The notes under the pieces were generated by a model, which saw nothing but the letters and a program-made list of their open reading frames with translations, had not been told where the DNA came from and ran no database searches. Positions 36,101 to 44,028 of a stretch of 64,000 nucleotides of DNA are shown here, in pieces (within the stretch, counting starts at the first letter, position 1; the number at the start of each line of letters is the position of its first letter). The translations under genes and the position numbers were made by a program. The DNA is from Chitinophaga varians (lineage in GTDB: Bacteria > Bacteroidota > Bacteroidia > Chitinophagales > Chitinophagaceae): positions 1,240,001-1,304,000 of the forward strand of contig NZ_JACVFB010000003.1 of the NCBI RefSeq assembly GCF_014529945.1, read 5' to 3'.

Positions 36101-36178
36101 ACTGCGGTGCCGGTTCAGGGCATAGGCGACGCCGCGGGAAAGCAGGGCTCTCCCGGGTTTCTCAAAAGCTCTTTTCAT
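33113..36178 (-). CDS. Secreted double amidohydrolase, C-terminal domain active-looking
   Basis: A 1021-residue exported protein with an N-terminal signal (hydrophobic 27-42, ending YAHAQ). Residues about 60-450 form a first amidohydrolase module without the H-x-H motif (FIYPSFVDIFSSYG at 108-120). A beta-rich segment lies at about 455-545. Residues about 585-960 form a second module with the full set: D-E-H-S-H (642-646), ITCHSY, FTHILEGYK and INSDDAE. The tail is basic and His-containing. It is predicted to hydrolyse an amide, peptide or cyclic substrate in the periplasm (prolidase or imidazolonepropionase-like clan); the substrate is unknown. It is operonic with the 430-aa paralogue. Confidence 0.85.
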   Translation of the reverse strand: MKRAFEKPGRALLSRGVAYALNRHRSKLLVFSLLLAGSYAHAQETFPVNGIADPKERCFAFTHATIVKDAQTTLRNATLVIRDGKIIDAGPGAAIPKDAVVVDCNGKFIYPSFVDIFSSYGQAEAKRPGGGWNAPPQFLSNTKGAYGWNQAIRSEINAVDQFSTDESKAATLREAGFGTVATQQMDGVARGTAALVTLAGDKENKVIVREKVAAGYSFDKGSSTQNYPNSQMGYIALLRQTYLDAQWYKSQPAKEGVNLSLQAWNANQQLPQIFEVKDKWDALRADKIGDEFGVQYIIKAGGNEYQRISEIAATKATFILSLNFPGAIDVEDPNDTRFVSLTEMKHWEMAPSQPAAFEKANIPFCLTAADLKDVKSFLSSVRKAIEYGLSEQKALDALTKTPANTLKVYDKVGSLEAGKLANFLITSGPVFKENTIILQNWVQGNRYLVKQDGWNDIRGIYTVTLSPGNSITVDVKGTATAPLVAVLQKDTIPGRIDVNGKLVTLSLPLTKNGRSSVRLSGLIGESSWSGTGVDTSGTTVRWNAVFARTAPAKSDSTWRSNPVDVGQPYYPFSGYGWDKLPQQQDILIKNATVWTNEKDGKLENTDVLVRGGKIAQIGKNLSAGNARVIDGTGKHLSAGIIDEHSHIAISNGVNESSQAVTAEVRIGDVLNPDDVNIYRQLSGGVTASHLLHGSANPIGGQSQLIKLRWGQDAEGLKVTNWDPFIKFALGENVKQSNWGERNTVRFPQTRMGVEQVYVDAFTRARDYEKQGAGKRRDLELDALLEILQAKRFITCHSYVQSEINMLMHVADSFHFRVNTFTHILEGYKVADKMKAHGAGAGTFADWWAYKMEVQDAIPYNAAIMHKVGVVTAINSDDAEMARRLNQEAGKIVKYGGVPEEEALKMVTLNPARLLHVDNRMGSVKVGKDADLVLWSDNPLSIYAKAEKTIVDGIVEFDRDYDLQLRQRIAAERNRLVQKLLGEKKKGTPTQKAAFTPDEMYHCEDLHAGHQEGLGLTTGAGF

Positions 36179-36337
36179 GTTCGGTTTTTTTACGATTCAG
36201 ATTTTCAGTTGCTGGTCTTAAATGTAATAAATGATTGACCGAGGTGTTAGTAATTATCGCTTTTTTTTATGAGTGGTAGCGGCGAATAGTTTTTGCATTA
36301 ACACGAAAAAGGGATAATTTGACAAAGGTTTACCCAT

Positions 36338-36345
36338 TAAGTTTG
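36338..36345 (+). promoter_or_regulatory. -7 box for the small secreted protein
   Basis: TAAGTTTG with an upstream TTTG at 36318-36321 (16-bp spacer, slightly short), 28 bp before the ATG. Confidence 0.4.
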
Positions 36346-36373
36346 TCTAAATTTCATATAATACTTGGTGACT

Positions 36374-36805
36374 ATGAAGATATTTTCGCTTCCCACGGTC
36401 CTGCTGCTGTGTTGCCTGCTGACAGGCATCCGGCTGACCACCGCTGCACAAACCCGGGACAGTACCAATAATAGTGGGCGCTGGGGCGTAGAAGGCAGGG
36501 CCGACAAAATCAGCGACAAAATATCCAGAAAGGTAGGTCTGAACCGGGACCAGTACCAGCAGATTTACGTTATCAACACCGACATTATCCGTCGTATGGA
36601 CGCCATCCGCGCCAATACCGCACTTTCCAAAAAGGACCGGATGCAACAGTTCAAAGCCCTGGAAACAGAACGCAGCCAGCGTTTCAAAAACGTGCTCTCC
36701 GCTGCTCAGTATAAGAAATGGAACGACTGGGAAATGAGCAAAAAAGAGCATCTGGAAGAAAAGATGGAAAAGAAAAGACAACGCAAACAGGCTACGCGTC
36801 CATAA
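36374..36805 (+). CDS. Small secreted helical protein, Spy/CpxP-like in layout
   Basis: A 143-residue protein with signal peptide MKIFSLPTVLLLCCLLTGIRLTTAA. The mature part is charged and helical, with L-x-x-x-Q segments (VGLNRDQYQQIYVINTDI, LSAAQYKKWNDWE) like the LTxxQ repeats of periplasmic chaperones, and a very basic C-terminus (KRQRKQATRP). Similarity is by pattern only, so the function is tentative. The ATG at 36374 gives a proper signal peptide; a TTG nine bases upstream is also in frame. Glycerate kinase follows after 48 bp. Confidence 0.6.
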   Translation: MKIFSLPTVLLLCCLLTGIRLTTAAQTRDSTNNSGRWGVEGRADKISDKISRKVGLNRDQYQQIYVINTDIIRRMDAIRANTALSKKDRMQQFKALETERSQRFKNVLSAAQYKKWNDWEMSKKEHLEEKMEKKRQRKQATRP

Positions 36806-36853
36806 CCAAAAGGTATTATCATTTCAGCTACCGGCGACATACAAACTATTTTT

Positions 36854-38131
36854 ATGCAGGCAGTATCCGCTGTACATCCGGTGCAGCTGATACGCCGTCA
36901 TGTGCAGATAAAAGCCCCTTCTACCCTTGTTATTTCGGGAGATGAATATATTTTGCCCCCACACGGGCGACTGATCGTGCTGGGAGCAGGCAAGGCGTCG
37001 GCTGCTATGGCGCAGGAGCTGGAACGGGTACTGGAAGGGCATATGCGCCCGGAGGGACTGATCGTCACCAAACACGGGCATGCGCTGCCGCTCCAACATC
37101 TTACCTTGCTGGAAGCCGGTCACCCCGTGCCTGATCAGAACAGCCTGGGAGCTTCCCGGCGTTTCCTGGAAATAGCTGCTACCGCCGGTGAGCACGATCT
37201 GGTGGTTCTGCTGCTGTCGGGTGGCGCTTCTGCCCTGCTGGCCGATGTGCCGGAAGGCAGCTCGCTGGAAGACGTACAACAGCTGTTCACGCTGTTGCTG
37301 AACAGTGGTGCAGGCATTCACGAAATGAACATCGTGCGTAAGCATCTCTCTAAAATAAAGGGCGGATGGCTGGCACAAAACATATACCCGGCCACGTTAT
37401 GTGCCCTGGTGCTGAGCGATGTGGTAGGCGACGACCTGAGTGTGATCGGCTCCGGGCCGGCAGTGCCCGACCCGTCTACTTTTGCCGACACCATGGCCAT
37501 CCTGGAGAAATACCGGTTACTGGCTCAACTGCCGCCGGCGTTACGCCGTTATCTTGACAATGGCGTTGCCGGTATTATTCCGGACACGCCCAAGGCAGGC
37601 AGTAATTTTTTTAAGCAGGTACATCACTACCTGGCCGGCACTAATCATATTGCCCTGCAAGCCGCGGCAGATAAAGCCCGCAGCCTGGGATACCATCCGC
37701 AGGTACTGGCGTCAGACACTACCGGCGACGCCCATACGGTGGCCGACTGGCTGGTAGCAGCCGCCATCGCCTGGCAGGGACCTCGCCCCGGTTGTTTGCT
37801 CGCTGGCGGGGAAACTACCGTACAGGTAACAGGCAAAGGGAAAGGCGGCCGCAATCAACAGCTGGCGTTGGCGGCCGCTATTATGCTCGCCGGCCATGAA
37901 GGCATCACGCTGCTGAGTGCCGGCACAGATGGTACCGACGGGCCTACTAACGCCGCCGGCGCTATCGTTGATAACCATACGCTGGAAAAAGCACATGCGC
38001 TGCAACTCCACGCCTCCGGTTTTCTGCAACAGCAGGATGCCTGGACATTCTTCTCAAAAGCAGGCGGGTTGCTGATTACAGGGCCTACACAAACCAATGT
38101 GATGGACCTCATGATCGTATTGATCACCTAA
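36854..38131 (+). CDS. Glycerate 2-kinase, GckA/TtuD (MOFRL) family
   Basis: A 425-residue kinase phosphorylating D-glycerate to 2-phosphoglycerate, used in hydroxypyruvate, tartrate or serine-cycle breakdown. Features are VLGAGKASAAMAQELE, TKHGHALPL, EAGHPVPDQNSLGA, LLLSGGASALL, and SDVVGDDLSVIGSGP. The C-terminal MOFRL region is GKGKGGRNQQLALAAA and SAGTDGTDGPTNAAGA. It lies before uxuA and may belong to the same sugar-acid catabolism, since glycerate and pyruvate are end products of hexuronate routes. Confidence 0.9.
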   Translation: MQAVSAVHPVQLIRRHVQIKAPSTLVISGDEYILPPHGRLIVLGAGKASAAMAQELERVLEGHMRPEGLIVTKHGHALPLQHLTLLEAGHPVPDQNSLGASRRFLEIAATAGEHDLVVLLLSGGASALLADVPEGSSLEDVQQLFTLLLNSGAGIHEMNIVRKHLSKIKGGWLAQNIYPATLCALVLSDVVGDDLSVIGSGPAVPDPSTFADTMAILEKYRLLAQLPPALRRYLDNGVAGIIPDTPKAGSNFFKQVHHYLAGTNHIALQAAADKARSLGYHPQVLASDTTGDAHTVADWLVAAAIAWQGPRPGCLLAGGETTVQVTGKGKGGRNQQLALAAAIMLAGHEGITLLSAGTDGTDGPTNAAGAIVDNHTLEKAHALQLHASGFLQQQDAWTFFSKAGGLLITGPTQTNVMDLMIVLIT

Positions 38132-38167
38132 ACACCGGAATAAGCGGGCAGCTTTTGTTATTTAAAC

Positions 38168-38198
38168 TTTGATTATCTGCTGATAGATTCTATTTTTG
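38168..38198 (+). promoter_or_regulatory. uxuA promoter
   Basis: TTTG at 38168-38171, 19-bp spacer, TATTTTTG at 38191-38198: a full Bacteroidota promoter 47 bp upstream of the uxuA start. Confidence 0.6.
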
Positions 38199-38245
38199 GG
38201 GTTTGATTCACAAGTTCTGGATTTTACTAAAACTAATATTGCATT

Positions 38246-39421
38246 ATGCTGAGAATGGAACAGACATGGCGATGGTTCGGGCCCAATGATCCGGTTAGCC
38301 TGTCTGATATAAAACAGGCCGGTGCTACCGGCATCGTAACAGCATTGCACCATGTACCCAATGGAGTAGTGTGGACGACTGAAGAAATTTTAAAGCGTAA
38401 ATCGGAGATCGAAGCCGCAGGCCTTAGCTGGTCTGTAGTAGAGAGTATCCCTGTTCATGAAGATATTAAAACGCAGAGCGGTAATTTCCGGGAATATATT
38501 ACCAATTACCAGCAGTCTATCCGTAACCTGGCTGCTGCCGGTATCCACGTGGTGACTTACAATTTTATGCCGGTACTGGACTGGACCCGTACCGACCTCA
38601 GTTACGAAGTGGCCGATGGTTCCAAAGCATTGCGCTTTGAAAAAGCAGCTTTCATGGCGTTCGACCTGTTCATGCTGAAACGTCCTGACGCGGAAAAAGA
38701 TTATACCCTGGAGGAGGTCTCCCGCGCCAAAGAACATTTCGACAGCATGACGGAAGCGTCCAAACAGCTGTTACAGAAAAATATTATCGCCGGGCTGCCC
38801 GGCTCTGAAGAGAGCTTTACCCTGGAACTGTTCCAGGCAGCACTCGACAAATACAAAGGCATTGACGCCACCCAGCTGAAGCTGCACCTGTTCTATTTCC
38901 TGCAACAGATAGCACCGGTAGCCGAAGAGGTGGGCGTGAAACTGGCCATCCATCCGGATGATCCTCCGTTCCCGATTTTTGGATTGCCTCGTATCGTGAG
39001 CACCGAGCAGGATGCTAAAGAGCTGCTGATCGCTGCTCCTTACACCTCCAACGGGCTGTGCTTCTGCACCGGCTCCTACGGCGTACGCGCCGACAACGAT
39101 CTGCCAGGCATGATAGAACGACTGGGCGATCATATCCACTTCATCCATCTGCGCAGCACCCAACGGGATGCGCAGGGCAACTTCCACGAAGCCAATCACC
39201 TCGAAGGCGACGTAGATATGTTTGCCGTGGTGAAAAACATCCTGCTCACCATGAAACGCCGCAATGTTTCCATTCCTATGCGGCCGGACCATGGGCATCA
39301 GATGCTGGACGATCTGCAGAAAAAAACCAATCCGGGTTACAGCGCTATCGGCCGCCTGCGCGGGCTGGCAGAGCTGAGAGGCCTGGAAATGGGCATCGCG
39401 GGGGCTTTAGGCTCTGATTGA
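38246..39421 (+). CDS. uxuA: Mannonate dehydratase
   Basis: A 391-residue enzyme converting D-mannonate to 2-keto-3-deoxygluconate in glucuronate degradation. N-terminal MEQTWRWFGPNDPVSL, QAGATGIVTALHHVPNG, VVESIPVHEDIK, AIHPDDPPFPIFGLPRI (metal-binding His), and LCFCTGSYG. IHFIHLRSTQRD and PMRPDHGHQM end the pattern. The start may be the ATG three codons later (MEQTWRW). No uxuB or uxaC is adjacent, but the nearby alginate-lyase-family protein could release uronates as substrate. Confidence 0.94.
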   Translation: MLRMEQTWRWFGPNDPVSLSDIKQAGATGIVTALHHVPNGVVWTTEEILKRKSEIEAAGLSWSVVESIPVHEDIKTQSGNFREYITNYQQSIRNLAAAGIHVVTYNFMPVLDWTRTDLSYEVADGSKALRFEKAAFMAFDLFMLKRPDAEKDYTLEEVSRAKEHFDSMTEASKQLLQKNIIAGLPGSEESFTLELFQAALDKYKGIDATQLKLHLFYFLQQIAPVAEEVGVKLAIHPDDPPFPIFGLPRIVSTEQDAKELLIAAPYTSNGLCFCTGSYGVRADNDLPGMIERLGDHIHFIHLRSTQRDAQGNFHEANHLEGDVDMFAVVKNILLTMKRRNVSIPMRPDHGHQMLDDLQKKTNPGYSAIGRLRGLAELRGLEMGIAGALGSD

Positions 39422-39586
39422 CTGACATCTACCAGCATCAGGTCTGCACAAAGAGTAAGGGTGGGGATAAGCAATACCATCGTCGGACTGAGATGCTACG
39501 CCAGAGCAGAAAGCATATTTGAGACCATACCGTAATGGCTGATTACGTGTACAAACAGCACTGTTCTTTACCATAATCATATTGAT

Positions 39587-39615
39587 CGAAGGGTTGACGC
39601 CGTGTCAGCCCTTCG
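39587..39615 (+). terminator. Hairpin after uxuA, possible terminator
   Basis: A 12-bp stem CGAAGGGTTGAC / GTCAGCCCTTCG (one G-U pair), 5-nt loop, followed by CTGTTT. The T tract is weak, so it may instead be a leader hairpin of the following marR gene. Confidence 0.45.
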
Positions 39616-39648
39616 CTGTTTCAACATACCAAACCTACCACAGTATTT

Positions 39649-40113
39649 ATGAGTACAACAGAAGAAAGATACGAGGCTTCCCTGGCCAGGAGAAAGTCCA
39701 GTCTGGGCCGTCTGCTCAGCCTCGTGAAAAAAGACCTCGATCAGCGGCTGACAGAAAAGTTGCTGGAGCGAGGCTACAAAAACTTCCGCCCTGGCGACAT
39801 GGTGGTCCTGATCAACATCGATGATGCCGGTACGATCAACAATGAACTGGCCAAGAAAGCCCGCATCAGCAAACAGGCGATGAGCAAAGTAGTCAAAAGC
39901 CTGGAGGCAGAAGGCTACATCGCTACCCGCAAGCATGACACCGACAATCGCGCCAGCCTTATCTTCCTCACCGATATGGGGAAAATGCTGCTGATAGAAG
40001 CCTCAGAATCTATCAAAGAAATCGAAACAAGCTACGTTGAAGTCGTAGGAGAAGAAGACATCGCCTCCTTAAAACAGGTACTCCTGCGCCTGCACGCAGG
40101 CCTGAACCTGTAA
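39649..40113 (+). CDS. MarR-family transcriptional regulator
   Basis: A 154-residue winged-helix regulator. The HTH (INNELAKKARISKQAMSKVVKSL, about 63-85) is followed by a MarR wing with ATRKHDTDNRASLIFLTDMG. The C-terminal helix ends in LKQVLLRLHAGLNL. It lies downstream of uxuA on the same strand with a hairpin between; it could control sugar-acid genes or be independent. The ligand is unknown. Confidence 0.85.
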   Translation: MSTTEERYEASLARRKSSLGRLLSLVKKDLDQRLTEKLLERGYKNFRPGDMVVLINIDDAGTINNELAKKARISKQAMSKVVKSLEAEGYIATRKHDTDNRASLIFLTDMGKMLLIEASESIKEIETSYVEVVGEEDIASLKQVLLRLHAGLNL

Positions 40114-40208
40114 CACTACCATAACCCCCTGTACTGTACGCATTCCAACAGCTTTTAACCCACCCCATCACAGCCCGGCTTTCCGGCGCTAACGGCTATT
40201 TATTGCCT

Positions 40209-41135
40209 TTATTTAAGCGTGAGATAATAGGTGTCTACGCTGTCTTTTACCAGGTGGGCCGACAGGCTCTGTTGTAACAGCGCAATGGTCTCCTTTTCTG
40301 TTTTTTTGTTCAGGTTGATGGTGAGTTTTTTAGCACAACGGCTTTCTGCTGAAGGGGGGACCGTGATCTGAATATCATAAAAACTGCAAACGGCATCCAG
40401 TATTTCCGCTGCCGGCACATTGCGGAATGATAGCTGTTTTGTCTTCCATGCCAGCGGAGCCTGGCTGGCCAGCATTTTCCGGGCAGGCGCTTTCTGACGG
40501 TCCAATATTCCCTGCATGCTGGCACTGAGGAGCATGGTGTCCGGCCTTTTCCCCGAAACGCCGATCTGGCCACGGGTCACAAATACTTTCGCCCCTTTGG
40601 CAGACGCGTGCACATGAAAGGCGCCTGCAGCCGTTTCCAACCGATAGTCTCCGGGAACCAGCACCGTACACGCAGTATTGTCGTGGAGATCAAAAAACAC
40701 ATCTCCTTTGGACACCACGGCATAAACAGATCGCCGGTCACTGCTATCGAACGAAATGGCCGCGTTTTTGTTCAGTATGATATAACCTCCCGGAAGGCGT
40801 AACGAATCTATCCGGCCGGTATTGTTGACATGAGAAAACATTTTGCGGGGCACTGCTGTCTGACGGAAACATAATAGCAGTACTGCCACCACGATGAGCA
40901 CCGCAGCTGCCACCCATGTTTTAACAGCATACAGAAAAGCCGGCAATGCTGTTGTTTTCACCGCAGTGGTGGCAACAACAGGTGTATTCGAAGCTGTCAG
41001 CCATGCTTCCAGCTTTTGCTCCACATAGCGGGCCTGCCCGGGGCTTTCGGCGACAAAAGCCGCGATAGCCTCCTGTAACGCCGGATCGTGCGGAGATTGG
41101 ATAAAACGTATAATCAGCTCATCAATAGCTGGCAT
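40209..41135 (-). CDS. FecR-family anti-sigma-like membrane protein
   Basis: A 308-residue protein. A short cytoplasmic N-terminus (1-66) is followed by one transmembrane helix (about 68-88, KTWVAAAVLIVVAVLLLCF), a periplasmic FecR domain (about 100-215; LRLPGGYIILNKNAAISF, FDLHDNTACTVLVPGDYRLE), and a C-terminal STN/DUF4974-like domain (about 235-308; SFRNVPAAEILDAVCSFYDI). In Bacteroidota such proteins hold an ECF sigma factor and work with TonB receptors. Here no separate sigma gene or SusC-type receptor is adjacent; the divergent neighbour carries a sigma-like domain instead. Confidence 0.85.
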   Translation of the reverse strand: MPAIDELIIRFIQSPHDPALQEAIAAFVAESPGQARYVEQKLEAWLTASNTPVVATTAVKTTALPAFLYAVKTWVAAAVLIVVAVLLLCFRQTAVPRKMFSHVNNTGRIDSLRLPGGYIILNKNAAISFDSSDRRSVYAVVSKGDVFFDLHDNTACTVLVPGDYRLETAAGAFHVHASAKGAKVFVTRGQIGVSGKRPDTMLLSASMQGILDRQKAPARKMLASQAPLAWKTKQLSFRNVPAAEILDAVCSFYDIQITVPPSAESRCAKKLTINLNKKTEKETIALLQQSLSAHLVKDSVDTYYLTLK

Positions 41136-41259
41136 AGGTGCAAAAAATTACTGTCCTGTGGCTGGGAAACTGGTATAACCGGCAAGATACAAAAGCCGGC
41201 GCACAGAATAAATAATTAGGCCACCTCGGGAAGGTTTAATATTTTTAATACAGACAGAA

Positions 41260-42570
41260 ATGGCAAAAACGATAGGTATGTCACCCGAAATACACTACGA
41301 CCAGGACTACATTGAGGGCTTGCTGCATCATACCCCGGAAATTATTGATGATATCTACCAGCGTTTCGCCTCCAAAGAGAAACGTTTCATACTGCAGAAG
41401 AGCGGCACTGTCAAAGACGCAGCCCATATTTTTGAAGAAGCATTGATGGACATCTACTACTATGCACGGCGTCATCCGTTGCAGGTAAGTTCGTTTGAGC
41501 CCTTCCTGCAGCTGCTCTGCAAACGTATCTGGGAGCGGGAACTGGAGAAGCGCGGCCAACGCATCGCCGGTATGGAAGCGGAAGAAAACGCCGCCCTCAC
41601 CCGCGATGATATGATCGATATAGAAGATGTGCTGAAAGAAGGCGAAAAAAGAAGACTCGCTTACAATCAATACCTCCAACTCAATGATTCCTGTAAGGAA
41701 CTGCTGAGCTGGTCGCTCACCGACTGCCTTCAGGAAGACATTGCCGTGGCCACCAAAATACCGGTACAGGAACTACCGGCCAACAGACAAACCTGTTATC
41801 TCTCTCTGTTCAGAGATCTCGATAGCAAACTGAAATCCGGTGGTATGGCGGCAGAAGACCTTGCGGCCGCCGATCGTTTCCTCTCAGGCCAGATGCCCGA
41901 CGCAGAAAAGAAACTGTTCGAAGCCCGGCTGAAAACAGATACCACCCTTAACCAGCAGGTGAGACGGTTTGAACTGTTCCGCCGGCTGCTGGCACAGCGC
42001 ATCTGTAAAGACCCTTCCCGCGAAGCGATTCTGCATCAGCTGTTCTCCCGTCGCAATGCCTGGTTTGCGCCGAAAGAAAGCACGCCCACGCCTATCCGCA
42101 ATACCGTTATCCTCATTGCCCTCTTCGCCGCCGGTGTTGCTATCATGCTTTATGTCAGCCCCTGGCGGAAAAACATCTACCGTCAGTTTGCTTCCACCGA
42201 AATGCTCACCCCGGACACCGACAGCCTCCGCCTACCGCGGGAAGCCATCGAAAAATTCAACCGCGGCCATTTCGGAGAAGCCATCACCATACTCGACCAG
42301 GTACTGCAACAACATCCCAATAACCTCTACGCCCGCTACTACCGGGGCGTAAGCAAGGTTGACCTGAACCAGCTGGAGCCGGCCAGGGCAGATCTGGTAC
42401 AGGTATACCAACAAAGCAGCGACCTTAAATACGAAGCTGCTTTTTATATGGGACTGAGCTATCTTAAGGAAGGACACAAGCAGGAATGTCTGGACTGGCT
42501 ATTGAAAATACCATCCCAGGCTCCCAATTATATCAAAGTGCAGAAGCTGATAGAAGAACTAGGCGGATAA
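41260..42570 (+). CDS. Sigma-70-like / anti-sigma-like / TPR membrane fusion protein
   Basis: A 436-residue multi-domain protein. Residues about 12-98 look like ECF sigma region 2 (YIEGLLHHTPEIIDDIYQRF ... DAAHIFEEALMDIYYYARRH ... FLQLLCKRIWERELEKR). About 124-192 resembles region 4 but with a weak recognition helix (NDSCKELLSWSLTDCLQEDI). About 197-247 looks like the anti-sigma N-terminal module (AADRFLSGQMPDAEKKLFEA). A transmembrane helix (281-300) leads to about three TPR units (325-436; AIEKFNRGHFGEAITILDQV). In related bacteria the sigma factor and the anti-sigma/TPR protein are usually separate genes. Assignments are by pattern, so moderate confidence. It is divergent from the FecR gene. 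Confidence 0.65.
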   Translation: MAKTIGMSPEIHYDQDYIEGLLHHTPEIIDDIYQRFASKEKRFILQKSGTVKDAAHIFEEALMDIYYYARRHPLQVSSFEPFLQLLCKRIWERELEKRGQRIAGMEAEENAALTRDDMIDIEDVLKEGEKRRLAYNQYLQLNDSCKELLSWSLTDCLQEDIAVATKIPVQELPANRQTCYLSLFRDLDSKLKSGGMAAEDLAAADRFLSGQMPDAEKKLFEARLKTDTTLNQQVRRFELFRRLLAQRICKDPSREAILHQLFSRRNAWFAPKESTPTPIRNTVILIALFAAGVAIMLYVSPWRKNIYRQFASTEMLTPDTDSLRLPREAIEKFNRGHFGEAITILDQVLQQHPNNLYARYYRGVSKVDLNQLEPARADLVQVYQQSSDLKYEAAFYMGLSYLKEGHKQECLDWLLKIPSQAPNYIKVQKLIEELGG

Positions 42571-42801
42571 CCTATACGGATTACTACTGTAATGGATAAA
42601 GCTTTCCACTTCGTCTTTAATCAACTCATATACAGGCGCTTTTTCCTTTTTTATCTGCAACAACTGTTGCAGCACCAGAAAATAAATTTCACCTCTGCTG
42701 CAGCCATCTATCTGGGCTTTAAGAATGTCATTTTTTACCGCTTCACAACTGTTGGCATCCAGTTTCTGGTAAATAACATACAAGTCGTTCATCCAACTCA
42801 T
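42559..42801 (-). CDS. Hypothetical protein, 80 aa
   Basis: A small soluble protein with no signal peptide or membrane segment, acidic and helical (NDLYVIYQKLDANSCEAVKN, LVLQQLLQIKKEKAPVYELI). Not recognised. Its 3' end overlaps the convergent sigma/TPR gene by 12 bp. The frame has a clean ATG and its own 5' gap, but could be a chance ORF. Confidence 0.5.
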   Translation of the reverse strand: MSWMNDLYVIYQKLDANSCEAVKNDILKAQIDGCSRGEIYFLVLQQLLQIKKEKAPVYELIKDEVESFIHYSSNPYRLSA

Positions 42802-42855
42802 ACCTCTAAAGTTTTTATTTCATAGGAACCTAAAGATATTAAAAAAAATCCTAAA

Positions 42856-44007
42856 TCACAAATAAATCACAGGGTTACGAATAGGCAGGTTTCGCAGCAC
42901 TTCTTCCACCTCAGGGTCGTGGTTTAACATCAGCCAGAGCCGGTAGTAATCGGTGTTGTTGAAAGCCGCAGCGCCAAACAACAGGAAAGGCTGGGCCACC
43001 GGCCACTCACTCCAGTACATCACATCTTTGGGATACGGCCACGTGCTTTTATCTTTTACATAAGGATACAGGAAAGCTATGCCTTTGGCCATATTGCGCT
43101 GCTCCGATGTATACCGCCACAGGTCATTCTTTTTGTCGCTGAGCAGCTGGCAGATAGTGCTCATGGCATCCAGATTAAACAACGAGTAGCCGTAAGGTTT
43201 AGTACGCCGCAGTTCCTGGGGGAAACTACCGTCTTCTGCCATCTGTGCGGGCAACAGCACCGTCTTATAGCGGTTAATACAGAAATCTGTCCATTTCTGG
43301 TTGCCGGTGAATTTTGCAAAAGCGGCCACCTGCATCACCCAGCAGGTACCATGGTTGTTTTTCGCATTCATCTCGTCTTTACCGTACGGATGCGTGGTCA
43401 TCCAGGTAAGATAGGCCGTAAACCAGCTTTTAAAGGCCGCCAGGTCCGAGGGTGGTATCATCCCGGCCTTTTCCATGATCCGCAGCGCCTGCACCACTTC
43501 CAGCAGGTGGATGGTATCAATAATACCGATGCCCCTGCCGGTAGCCCTGCCTTTAATGGCCTGCGCGTAGAGCAGACCGGGATTCATCCGGGTGGCATCA
43601 TCTTCAAACCAGGCACGGGCATGCACCAACGCATGTTGCAGGTACGTCTTGTCTTTAGTGGCCACATAACCCGCCGCCAGGGCGCCCATGATACGGCTGA
43701 AACGGATCATCACCTGACGGTGCTCCACAAAATTATCCGGGTTGCTTTGCCCGTCGCGCTGTACATACGGGCTGTCAGCATTCGCAGGATTAGGCCACCA
43801 ATAGTCTCCTTCGGAATAAAAATCATGTTTGCCACCCGCACTACGGTCACAGCTAAACGCAGTGATCGTCAGCGGCGTTTGTTGCAGGGCCCAGGCCGCC
43901 CGCTCTATAATAGCCGGTTTGGTGTCCTGCAACACCTTTTTCAGCAGGGGCGACTGCGCTTGTGTTTGTCCCGCAAACAACAATAAAAAGAATATAACGT
44001 ACCGCAT
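42856..44007 (-). CDS. Alginate-lyase-family (PL5/PL38-like) secreted protein
   Basis: A 383-residue exported protein (signal MRYVIFFLLLFAGQTQAQ) with an alpha/alpha-toroid alginate lyase domain. Diagnostic segments are HDFYSEGDYWWPNPANADSP near the start, NAKNNHGTCWVMQVAAFAKF (Asn-His catalytic region), and PQELRRTKPYGYSLFNLDAM (Arg and Tyr expected in catalysis). It probably cleaves a uronic-acid polysaccharide such as glucuronan or alginate by beta-elimination. The ATG at 44007 is chosen because the longer frame begins in a repeat with GTG. It is downstream of the GH36-like gene across an inverted repeat, so possibly separately transcribed. Confidence 0.82.
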   Translation of the reverse strand: MRYVIFFLLLFAGQTQAQSPLLKKVLQDTKPAIIERAAWALQQTPLTITAFSCDRSAGGKHDFYSEGDYWWPNPANADSPYVQRDGQSNPDNFVEHRQVMIRFSRIMGALAAGYVATKDKTYLQHALVHARAWFEDDATRMNPGLLYAQAIKGRATGRGIGIIDTIHLLEVVQALRIMEKAGMIPPSDLAAFKSWFTAYLTWMTTHPYGKDEMNAKNNHGTCWVMQVAAFAKFTGNQKWTDFCINRYKTVLLPAQMAEDGSFPQELRRTKPYGYSLFNLDAMSTICQLLSDKKNDLWRYTSEQRNMAKGIAFLYPYVKDKSTWPYPKDVMYWSEWPVAQPFLLFGAAAFNNTDYYRLWLMLNHDPEVEEVLRNLPIRNPVIYL

Positions 44008-44028
44008 AAAATAAGAAACAAAAAAAGT

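Noticed and set aside
42559..42801. Toxin-antitoxin partner for the sigma/TPR gene
   Set aside because: The small protein is convergent, not operonic, and resembles no toxin or antitoxin.
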